Assembly: GCA_964019135.1 (NCBI GenBank)
Contig: OZ025248.1
Coordinates: forward strand, 10,671,574-10,735,573
DNA: 64,000 bases
Origin: Arenicola marina
Taxonomy: Eukaryota; Annelida; Polychaeta; Arenicolidae
Reading direction: 5' to 3'
Shown piece after piece: positions 48,101 through 60,100 of the stretch. The notes under the pieces were generated by a model that saw nothing but the letters and a program-made list of their open reading frames with translations, searched no databases and was not told where the DNA came from. The translations under genes were made by a program, and so were the position numbers. Position 1 is the first letter of the stretch. Each line of letters opens with the position of its first letter.

Positions 48101-51100
48101 ATTTGCCAAATGTACACACAAGTTGATGTTTACATGTGCAATTGTAACACCAAGTAAAGGTCCCTGCTTAGGTGAGGGTCCAATTAGATACTAGTACCAA
48201 GTAACCCCTGGTAATAAGCAACATACATATCTGGGGGGTTTTCATGGTGTGGTGTCACTGGGTTTCTTCACAATCCGGCCTACTATACACCGTCAACAAT
48301 TGTTCATAACTTGCTTTTCAGAATCAAACAGAAGACACTTTGCGACAAGAACTGGTTGCGCTACAGGAAGACAAATACAACTACGAAACCACAGCTAAGG
48401 TAAGTGTCGTTGTTATGGAATGGCGCAGAAACGTTACTTGTCACTATTTTTTAAGAAATATATCTGTAATTTCGGCCTATACCGGTATGTCACTCTCATT
48501 TACAGACATGCTCTCGTTTGGTGTATGCTGAGATAAAGGCCCCACTGATGCCCCGACAAATGTATTCAGTTCATTTAACTGCATTTCAATTTATTTTTCA
48601 AGGCAATTGTGTTATCTATGGCGCAATGTACAATAATTGATCAAGGTAACTTTTTTGTTTACCCAGGAATCATTGCGGAAGGTGCTACAAGAAAAACTGG
48701 AAGCTGTGAGAAAACTTTCGGATCTTGAGGTATTTATTATGTCCAATCACGAAATCAAATGAACTTGCTAAATCTGATACAGCAATAAAATAATGCCAGT
48801 CGCCTTGGTTTCAGCTAGGTCTCTCTTCATTATTTTGTGAGTATAAATATAATAAATATTTGTTTTTACCACAAAGTTGTTTTTAAGTTATTCTGTAAAT
48901 TAACTAGTCCTTGGGTGATGCTATGGCGTATTCAACCATCTAATAGTTCACGCTCGGAGATTAAGCAGTACCCAATATACCTTGTGACTGCTGTTTGCTG
49001 GGCCGGTACCTCCCGGATGACCAACATGCTATCAATGGTCTTAGAGAGCCCCTTGTGCCTGTCTGTATTGGTCATTGCTCGTGACCGTCGCTTCGTCTCT
49101 TGTCGCGCAGCGGTCGCTCGGTATCACGGAGGACGAATGCAGTCACCTGAGAGAAATGTGCGAATCCTCCCAGACGGAGCTCCAGGAACTGGCCGAGAAG
49201 CACCAGGAACAGCTGCAGGAAATCCAGAGTCTGCAGGAACAACTCCAGGTACGACGTCTGCTTGCCTACGAGTGTGGCATGTGTTTCCGGCCTCTGCAGT
49301 GTTCAGTATACGTATAATAATAAGGCGACATCTTGATGACTTACCATGAACTTTCGGTAAAGAACTTTATCCAGGGTCCGTAACCACTGTTACTAGATAT
49401 TATGAAACGCGGTCTGGTCCAGATTTAGCTTGCGAAAAGGATTGGCCGATCAGTTTGGTTTAAGGGCCGAAGACTTAACCCTTGGGATTTATTCCCATTT
49501 TTATTCTCTCCCATTGACGTGATATGACCTTGCAGCTTCATGGCATTTTTGCCAATAACCAACTGTTGGTTTGTAATGTTTCTTTGCGTCCTTCGCTTGT
49601 GACACAGGAGGCTGAGCGCAAACAGCAGGAGGAGGTGGAAAACGTGGAGAAAGAGAAGACAGATCTTCAGGCGAAACTGGAAGAAATGGTCAAACAGGAG
49701 AGTCAGCTACACGCAAAGGTAGGTCAAGATCAAGTAGAAGGGAAGAATCAGCTAATGCAGGTGAGGCAGGAGGGTTAGCTACATGTAAGGGTAGTTCTAT
49801 GGATCAAGTGATAGAGTCCGTTACAGACAAACGTAGGTCAAGGTCGTGCTACAGCTGCAGCCAAATATACAAGACTGGGTGTGCATCAGGGAACTACGGG
49901 TCATCCTACACGAAAGTGAGCGACGTTCGCTTGTGAATCTAGATGAATCACCCGATGAATCACAATAGAGAGACATTTTGAGACTGATGTTCTGTCTCTC
50001 CTTACAGGTTGAATCTATACAAGCCGATAACGACTTCACGAAGGAACAGCTCACAAACATAAAAGGTGAGAAAATGTCAGTGAAGAGCTTCAAAGCAGAT
50101 ACGGTTTAAGTCTGAAAGTGACCTAAAGCTACGTATTGATATGAGTAGAAGCTTTGTATATGTGATATTTTCACTCCGCTTTTGCCACATGACATGACAT
50201 CTGGAGATGCCAAGTGAGATATTTTCCGGGTGTCTTGATTTTCACAATTTACATGGCAGCTTTGAATAAGCTTGTAAATACTGTTTTGTTGTAGTTAAAA
50301 TGGAGGCCCTGAAGGAAAACAACGGAGGGTCTCCGCGGATCATGGAGACCGAGAGTCAAGGTGAGACCCCGCACAGTGAGACCCCATACAGTGAGACCAC
50401 ACACAGTGAAACCCCATACAGTGAGACCCCACACACAGTAAGACCCCACACAGTGAGACCCCACACAGTGAGACCCCACACACGCAGTGAGACCTCACAC
50501 AGTGAGACCCCACACAGTAAGAACCCATACAGTGGGACCCCACGCAGTGAGACCTCACACCGTGAGACCCTACACAGTGAGACCCCGCTCAGTGAGACCC
50601 GACACAGACTCCACAGAGTGAGACCCACACAGTGAGACCCTACACAGTAAGAACCCATACAGTGGGGCCCCACGCAGTGAGACCTCACACCGTGAGACCC
50701 TACACAGTGAGACCCCACACAGTAAGACTCACACACAGTGAGACCCCGCATAGTAAGAACCCCATACAGTAATACCCCACACAGTGACCCCACATTGTGA
50801 GACCCCACACAGTGAGACCCCACGCAGCGACGCCACACAGTGAGACCCCACACAGTGAGACCCCGCACAATGAGACCCCACACAGTGAGACCCCACACAG
50901 TGAGACCCCACACAGTAATACCCACACACAGTGAGACCCCACACAGTGAGACCCCGCACAGTGAGACCCCATACAGGGAGACCCCACACAGTGAGAACTC
51001 ATACAGTAAGACCCCACACTGAGACCCCCACACTGTGAGACCCCCACACTGTGAGACCCCACACTGTGAGACTCCACACCGTGAGACCCCACACAGTAAG

Positions 51101-54100
51101 ACCCCACACAGTGAGACCCCGCACTGTGAGACCCCCACACTGTGAGACCCCACACTGTGAGACTCCACACAGTAAGACCCCACACAGTGAGACCCTACAC
51201 AGTGAGACCCCGCACTGTGAGACCCCGACACTCGTTGCTAACCTATTGTTCCAGACAATTTAAGCCAGACCGATGCAGCGAGCTAAAGTCGCTTTTAGCG
51301 TTTGGCTTAATCTTTTTGGAGATACGTGTTTATTTGATGCTTGTCTTACAATTAAGTACTTTATTTTGGAAGTCGTAATATATCAGAGGTAAAGAATATG
51401 CTGCTTTCAAATAATCCTTCTGCAATAAAGGACAAAGTGTATAAATAGTAGAAAAGAAGGCCTTAAATAACGAAGACAATGTTAAACATCGTTATGATCG
51501 GTAAAACTAAGAGAAAGGGATTTAAATGTGTATGCCACTTGCACTGATGTTGTTCTAAACATTACAACTGATGTGTCGTGCATCACTCTTACACCAGGAG
51601 TCCAAGTCGACCTTGTCAGCCTTCTGGACCTGAAGATGCTCCGAGGTCAGACGTCAGACGACAGTGACGACGACGAAATGGATGACGTCAAGCCGCCGAT
51701 CTGCGGCGACAGCGGAAGCGACAGTGACGGCGACGACAACGAGAAGGACGTCACCACTATCGAGGAAGCGTTCGAGAATCCCAAGGACAACAAGGTCAAC
51801 GGCAAGGACGAGGTCAAGGACGAAGCCAAGGACGCTGACAAAGACCGGGACGAAAGCGAAGACCTCAATGAGGAGGCGCTGAAAGGTAGACCGAGCTGTG
51901 AACGTGCATGGTTGTACTGCTGTAGAGAGGCATGCAAACATGCTAATAATTTTTCGCTTGGTGTATCAATGTCTAAGGTGAATGGTTTAGCTTATACTAT
52001 CGCTAATTATTTATATCATCCTGTTTCTTCGTTCCAGAAAAATTGAAGGACACACAGGCCAAGGTAGAATATTATAAAGGTAAGAAAGAGCTAAAATAGC
52101 TTGATATGTTGTCTTCAATTCAGATACTATTCTTGTAGCTTTTAGACGTGGCCTTATAGCGATCCACCTGTGCCACTTGGTAGAATGCACTGCTGACCGA
52201 TTCTTATTTCTGATCTGTGTTATTTTATTTTTATTATCAGGCCAACTTGAGGTATCCAGCAAACGACTCAAGACGAGTCAACAGGGACTGGACAAACTTC
52301 AAAGTAAGTTCAATGGCGCGTGTCGTGATTATTTACATCATATCAGAGTTTATGTTTCTTCCTTGTGCAGAGACGTTCACAACAAATAAAAGTCTATAAG
52401 GCTTCCTATAGAAGTGAAATATACTAAAGAACGGTATGGCTGTCGCTGCACTGAAATATTATAGGGTTAAGGTGGGTTTTAATCAAATGTGTTACTGTAT
52501 TTAATATGTTTTACTGTTCTTTGCGATTGCAGCTGAACTGGACCAGGCCAAGTCCGAGACTGTCTCTCAGAGGGTTAAGATTGTTTCTCTGGAAGGTAAT
52601 TTCATCGTCGTTCTGCTCGTTACGTCGAATGTGTGCGTCTGTGGACAATGCCCCCACCCCTATCTCTTGTCTCTTTTGAGAGAACAATATACCATCCTTA
52701 ATATGTGCTATATAACTATGATGGAGGTTCGTTGGTTCGGGTGTGTACACAAGAATGGCATAAATCGCCCTGTCTGTCCATCCATATATTATATTGCTAA
52801 GCTCTCGTTATAGCTTCCTCGACTCCCTAATTAAGACATATACGAGTAAGGTAAGAGTCTCTAGATATACATGTATAACCAGGATAGCAATTTTGTGGCA
52901 AAGAATTCAAAGAATTGTTATTCTGTTTGTGATACTTGACCAGATATATGTGTTTTGTCTGCAGAGAAGCTGAGTAAGTCTGAAGCCACGGTGCAGCAGA
53001 TGGTGGACAATGCTGTGGCAGACCTCACCGGTGAGTTCACAGTCGCCAGGGAATGCCGCCACGGTCGAGAAGTAGCGTACTGGACCAACAGAGTGCATGT
53101 TCCAAGGCCTCTTGTTTCTGGGGCGTTTCACCTATTTGTTCCAGGGGTGCCTGGCCCAAGTGAGCAGAAAGGTGGTCAGAATGTCTAATGCTTGCACGAT
53201 CGTCCTTTTCAACGCTATCTACCTAGCTATCTACGATAGCGTTCAGCATCCAAGTACATGTATACACTAAATTCCTATGAAAAATGGTATTTCTCGGGAT
53301 AACTCGGGACTTCTACATTAAAGTTCAAAGCATGCTTAAAGCCAATGGTACGCTTAATATATTACAGCTCAGCTGACCGAGTTTCAGAAGCAAGCGCAAA
53401 TCAGTGCAGGGCTCGTCAAGCAACTCCAAGGTTAGTGGCCCAGCAGTTTGCGGATCTATTGGGGACAACCTGGTGGCGGCTTTGTTGGGGGAGCTCTGCC
53501 CGGCCACCCATCGTGCCTGAGTCCGGGGTGCAAACATGCCTTGAAAACCTATCCTTGTTTGCAGTTTGCATTACGGCAGCCTAACTTATATTTTATTTTT
53601 GTGATTTTTGCACAATTGTTGATAGACTTTTCGATAGTCTTAATGTTCTTTGCCCTCTTATGTTCTTGTCTCATCTGTTCCGCAGGGCAAATAGCAATAT
53701 TGGAGCAGCGTCTCCAAGGCGGGGCGGTGGAGGCTGTGATACGCACTACGGCGACTGCTACGGCCGCCGCCCCGCCCCCCTCCTCACCGCCCCCCTCCTC
53801 ACCGGCGAGTCAAGGCGAAAGCTTGCAACAGGAGGTGGAAAAACTCAAAGGTAGGTCGCTTTCCTTACCAGTCTGCTAGTAGGTACAACGTCTTCAAAGA
53901 CACACAGGGTGGAAATAGGAGCGGAAGGGGACATCATCGTATTCCAACAATCTAAATATAAGATTGGTCGCCAACTTGTGTAGCGTGTTATAATTCAACA
54001 ACTGTTTTTCTGTTATGGCTTCCTCGGGAATGAACCTGGAATGACTGTCCCCTTGTGGGTTATTAACCTTTGACCTTTGTGGGTCACGGCATGCTTTTTG

Positions 54101-57100
54101 CAGATATGCTGCAAGAGGCTAAACAGACCCACCGGAGGAGTGAGGAGCGGGTGACCCAGTCCCAAGGTGACGTGTGGGGGTCCTTACGGCGCTAATGACA
54201 GAGGTCAACACATAGTACAGTATATAATACCACCTCTCAATGGCAGCAATAAAAACCTTGGCGTTAGCATCTTTCATAATCGCATAAAGTCCCCCCCCCC
54301 CCCCCGCCCCATGATGTCGATGTCGAGTTGTCGTTCAATGAGTGATGTACCTTTACAGCTGAGCTTGAGAGTCACCGGCAGCAGTTATCCAAGTCCTCCG
54401 AGACGACCAAACAGCTGCAGACACAGCTATCGGAGACACAGAAGCTGGCGAAGGAGAAGGCCGACCACGTGTGCACGCTCCAAGGTCAGTCCATGATACT
54501 CGGTCGTCTGCGCTCTGATATGTAGTCATGGTAACAGGACCTGTGGGGTGTAGGCGCTCTTATCTGTAGTCATAGTAACAGAACCTGTGGGGCGCCGGTG
54601 GTGCTATGTGTAGTCATAGTAACCGGGCCCATTGTATGCCGGCGCTTCTATTTCCTATCATAGTAACCTGACGCGGGGGTAGCTACATGGGTTTCTTATA
54701 TATCGTCATATAAACCTGACCCGTGGGGCGCAGTCCGTACAGATTGATGATCTATACGGACTGTTTTATATGATCTGCATAATGTGCTTATTCTGTATAT
54801 GGACTGTTGTATGATGTATATAGTCAGTGTATCATCTGTGTATGATCTGTACGCGGTCTATATGTGATATGGATCGTATGCTTCACCCAGTATGTCTTAG
54901 TCCAAATGATTGGCATGTTCCTATTTAACGCTTGCTTGACAGATCGCCTGTCCAAGATGGAATGCTCTGCGAAGGACGTGAAACAACAGATAATCACATT
55001 GCGAGGTAGGTAGCTTCTTGCACGATCCCTTCCTATCTAACGAGGCATGCATGGCTGCTGCTAGCACATTGGCCTTTCAGCTTACCGGCACGACCGTCGC
55101 CGACAAACCGGGCCCCATGGATACTGACGTCATCACCTTGCGCAGTGCTTTCATTGCACAATTGACTAAACCGTGCGGTTGTTTTTTTACGAAGCCAAGG
55201 TGAGTTTATGTCTATAAGAGTGTTTCTCTATAAATAACTTTGTTTTTTCTTTTCCTGTTGTTGTTTTTGTTTTGTCTTGTCTCCTATCGACGGTCGGTCT
55301 GTTTACTTACGTGTCGGTATAGGTCAGCTCTCGTTGCATGTCTACAGCAGGGTGTGATTTTATCCAAACTTATCTTCTCACCTTAAAAAGCTCCCCTAAA
55401 ACCCTCTGAAACTCCATACTAGACGCGGCCTAGTTTGAAGGGGTGATAATCGTTTTCTATAAGAAACAAATTTTAGGTAAGAGTCCCTTGTTATGTGCTA
55501 CTACAGGTGCAAGAGAACTAATGCTTCTTCGGAATCGCTTGGCTTAATACGGAATTGGGAAGATGAATTGGGAAGAACGTGGCCAGTTAATCTTCTTTGC
55601 GATCCGTAGTTAACAATTGAAGCCAGCGAAATGGTACATTAAGTAAGACCTCGCCCTAATTACTGGCACACACTTTCTATCTTCCTTTTGTACGATTGCA
55701 GTGGCATTGTAGACAGAATACTGTAGGGCGTACAATAAACCCTCATCTCCTATCATGCATGTTTTTTTTGCGCAAACACTCCTACGGCTTAAACTTCATG
55801 ACTTCAACCCAGCATGGTATTGTCCCTTTTGTGTGAAGTTCTGCATATAGAGTGCACTAGCTGCTTTAGCTGCATAACATGCACATTCTATCAGATAAGG
55901 AGAAAGTAATTTCGTGTTATGTGATAGCAGCACTGATTGGAATAATGATAGGGACACTTTTAAGTGACTCGCAGTTTTAAAGTTTACCACATAATTCGTG
56001 TGGAATGAACCTCGGCAAGTTGCATTCCGCTGCCACAATGTTTCCGTGTTACGTAATATATCACGTGGTGTCCAGTATTTGTGTATAACTATTATTAGAG
56101 CGAGTGCGGAGTTGGAACATGGAGGCAATGGTTGGCATGTGATTGAGGTTACACCGCCACTTAGTAATGTAATTAATGATTGCAATATAGGGTCACAATT
56201 ACTATTGTAGGCAACAGTGTGTTATTATTTAGTGTGTAGTGCAACAAGTCTGCAAGAATTATTTTACAATGGACACACTCTTAAACAAAATTTGGTTTTG
56301 TATGCATCTTTCCTTTTTATATTTTCTGTTAGTTGGGTGTGTTCACATAGATAAGTTTTGTTCACATATCTGTTTTTATTTGGTTAATTCGTTCACGATT
56401 GGTTGATTTGTGAGCTACCGTAAACACTTCACCTTGTGTACGGATAACACACCATGTTGATTTATTCACCTAGTTTTTCTTTACTTTGCCGACATAGTTG
56501 CATTTCCCATGTGTTGTTATCTTTTTGCAAACGTTCTCTAATTATTTTTTCAAAATTACAGTTGTGAACACACTAACCTTGTGCTTCATCCATGCTACCT
56601 CTTTCTCTTTCCCCCCTCGCTCGCTCCGCCCACTTTACTTCGTCGCCATTGGCAACTACCAATCAGATCGCTTGTTAGAGGAGCAAGAGCAAGGGAAAGC
56701 CAACCAGAAGGAAGGTGACAAGCTGCGAAGTGAGTGCACCACCTGGCGTGTAGGGCTCTCCCTCGCTGTGACGTGGCATGGATGACAGACAGTTTTTCTG
56801 TATTCTAATTTCATTGTTGCTGTAGCTCTTTTATGTCGTTTATCAAGAGTGACGAGCCGAGCGAGTCATTTCCATCGAGAAGTGAAGACTATGTAACATT
56901 TACTACGATTATCTTCATGTACATCGCAAAATTATGTCAATCTATATTTAGATTACCATGATCTCTTGCATTGTATATAGTGCAGACATTTGCCTTCTCG
57001 GGTCCTTTCCATCAACGGGGGTTAATCGAGATATTGACCTGCTTTTTGGTTCAGATGATCTCTTGGGATCGGTACAACCGCTAAACTTGGCGAACCCACG

Positions 57101-60100
57101 TAGGAATGCTAGCATATAAGGAGCTAAAAACGCATGGCATCTGTCATATAATCTTCACTACATAAAAAGAGGCTAATACCATATCAATCTACTCCCATCT
57201 CAACCCAACCCGCCTACCCTCCGCTATATAATTGTAGCCACTCTTGGATGACCAATATTAATTAACGTATATACATATATTGACTAAGTAGTAAATTATA
57301 GTAGTAACCCACTGTGAGGCAGGAGAATTCTGTGGGGTTGAAAAGCGATCGGGCATTCTCCTCTCGGCGGCAACACTCATGTTCTCCGTCGATTATTCTT
57401 ACAGAGCCATTGTCAATATGAGTGCGCAAGCTTTCTATGGTCCGCTTGGCCATCTGAGAGCGCAAGCTTTCTATGGTCTGCTTGGTCATGTGAGAGCGCA
57501 AGCTTTCTATGCTCCGTTGGTCATATGAGAACGCAAGCTGTCTATGGTCCGCTTGGCCATCTGAGAGCGCAAGCTTTCTATGGTCCGCTTAGTCATGTGA
57601 GAGCGCAAGCTTTCTATGCTCCGCTTGGTCATATGAGAACGCAAGCTTTCTGTGGTCCGCTTGACCATGTGAGAGCGCAAGCTTTCTATGGTCTGCTTGG
57701 TCATATGAGAGCGCAAGCTTTCTATGGTCCGCTTGGCCATATGAGAGCTCAAGCTTTCTATGGTCCGCTTGGCCATATGAGAGCTCAAGCTTTCTATGGT
57801 CCGCTTGGCCATATGAGAGCTCAAGCTTTCTATGGTCCGCTTGGCCATATGAGAGCTCAAGCTTTCTATGGTCCGCTTGGCCATATGAGAGCGCAAGCTT
57901 TCTATGGTCCGCTTGGTCATATGAGAGCTCAAGCTTTCTATGGTCGGCTTGGCCATATGAGAGCGCAAGCTTTCTATGGTCCGCTTGGTCACATGAGAGC
58001 TCAAGCTTTCTATGGTCCGCTTGGCCATATGAGAGCGCAAGCTTTCTATGGTTCGCTTGGCCATCTGAAAGCGCAAGCTTTCTATGGTCCGCTTGGTCAT
58101 ATGAGAGCGCAATCTTGCTATAGTATGGTTCTCTTGGCTTGGTCGCAAGCATCGTCCAAAGTTAATCATGAAGATGGTCTGAAACATATCTCGAAACAGT
58201 CGAATTTAGCGACTTCCTGATGTACATATTGCTCGAGTCTCCAGTGTGAGATTATAGTTGATATCTTAAAAGTACCTCTTGCGCCTCTAGATTCGCTTTT
58301 ATAGACTTGTGCAAGTTAAAGATATAGTTCAGAATAGGACACTCAGGATTGCCAATAAAAAACGTAAAATCGTAGTTTAAGGTTAGAATGTGACAGATTA
58401 TATATGTATATTATATTTATAAAAATAAACGCATATACATGTATATAAAATATATATATATGTGCTTTTTTGCTGTGTGGCTCAATCATGCAAATATATA
58501 GTAGATTGTGTTGCATCGCTAAATTATGAGACAACGCTCTAGATTTATATGTTACGAAGCCATAATTTATGTGCTTAAAGTATATAATATATTAAATTAT
58601 GCTCCATGCTAGCAATTTCTTCCGTTTCGCAATCTGATTTTATTGAAAATTGATCTTGTAATATGTCTGATCGCCACGTAACTCAAATTGCAAGTCCTGG
58701 TTGAGGAAGGCGCCCCATGTGGGTGTGCGATGGAAATGGCTCGATGGGCGGGGTGGTGTACAGTGTGTTGTAAAGCGGGGGACAGAGCCGGGAGGTGGCT
58801 GGTGGACGGGGCGGGGTGGTGCTGCGCGGGGCGGGGTGGTGCTGGACGGGGCGGAGTGACTGCTGCTCAGCGGCGGCTGGAGACGTGCAGCTAGGATTTC
58901 AGAGTACGTGGTCCCCTCTGTAATCACGCCATTGGGCCCCTCCGCGAGAAGACACAAGTGGATTTCGTAATGTTTAGTCGCTGTTGGTGATCTTGTGTGT
59001 GTAACTACGTTATTACTATCATCTCATCTTCATCATCGTGATCTGCATCAGCAGCAGCAGCAGCATTAGCATCTTCATCATTATAATCTAATTAAAGCAT
59101 CTATCGCCGTCATATTGGCTAGTACTATCATCTCGTCATCGTCATAACCATCATCAGTATCACCTTCGTCAGCATCATCGTTGTTGTTTCTTAATAGAAG
59201 CAGAATGCATCGTCTAATTACCGAAAGTGTCTATCGTCATTGTCTTCATCATTCTAATTACCGACAGTATCTATCGTCATTATCATCATCGTTCTAATTA
59301 CCAAAAGTATCTTTCGTCATTATCATCATCGTTCTAATTACCGAAAGTATATTTCGTCATTATCATCATCGTTCTAATTACCGAAAGTGTCTATCGTCAT
59401 TATCATCATCGTTCTAATTACCGAAAGTATATTTCGTCATTATCATCATCGTTCTAATTACCGAAAGTGTCTATCGTCATTGTCATCATCGTTCTAATCA
59501 CCGAAAGTATCTATCGTCATTATCATAATTGTTCTAATTACCGAAAGTATATATCGTCATTATCATCATCGTTCTAATTACCGAAAGTATCTTTCGTCAT
59601 TATCATCATCGTTCTAATTACCAAAAGTATCTATCGTCATTAACCACATGATCATTTACCGCCCCTCAACCATTAGTCTAGGGAGTCTCTGTAGCTCAGT
59701 CGATAGTACACTGACCTTCATTCCACTTAATGGGGTTCGAATGTCGTGGGGGTTTTAAGTCGCGGCAATATTTCACATGTTCACATTTTCATGGTCCCGG
59801 GCGCTTCCTTGGGCCGGTTCAGCGCATGTGTGCACAAATGTGGCCAAAAACACCCATCCATGCATGTACCATGACTTACCATCATCGTCATGAACACCAG
59901 TATGACGTAGTTACTCTCGCACCCAGCACCAGACGTGAGTCTGTCTTGCCGAAGTAGCCTTGTTGCTGACCCTCTGCTGCACTTCTCCGCCGTTGATGCA
60001 TTTTAATTGTTATCGGTCGGTTAGTGTCATTTACGTTGGGCAAAAAAAGGTTAATTCAAGGATGAATGGTGGTAGATGTATGTTTCATGGTAAAAGGGTT

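Noticed and set aside
50356..51231. Minus-strand open frames of about 290 and 161 codons rich in Gly, Ser, Val and Cys
   Set aside because: By-products of the GTGAGACCCCACACA array inside SLMAP intron 12; on the antisense strand of a real intron.
57507..58220. Overlapping open frames of 231 (plus), 226 and 187 (minus) codons
   Set aside because: All three come from the 36-bp tandem repeat. They cannot all be genes and none has splice or family support; kept as a finding only.
59205..59645. A CRISPR-like array of regular repeats
   Set aside because: The 40-bp units are contiguous with no unique spacers, and the genome is eukaryotic.
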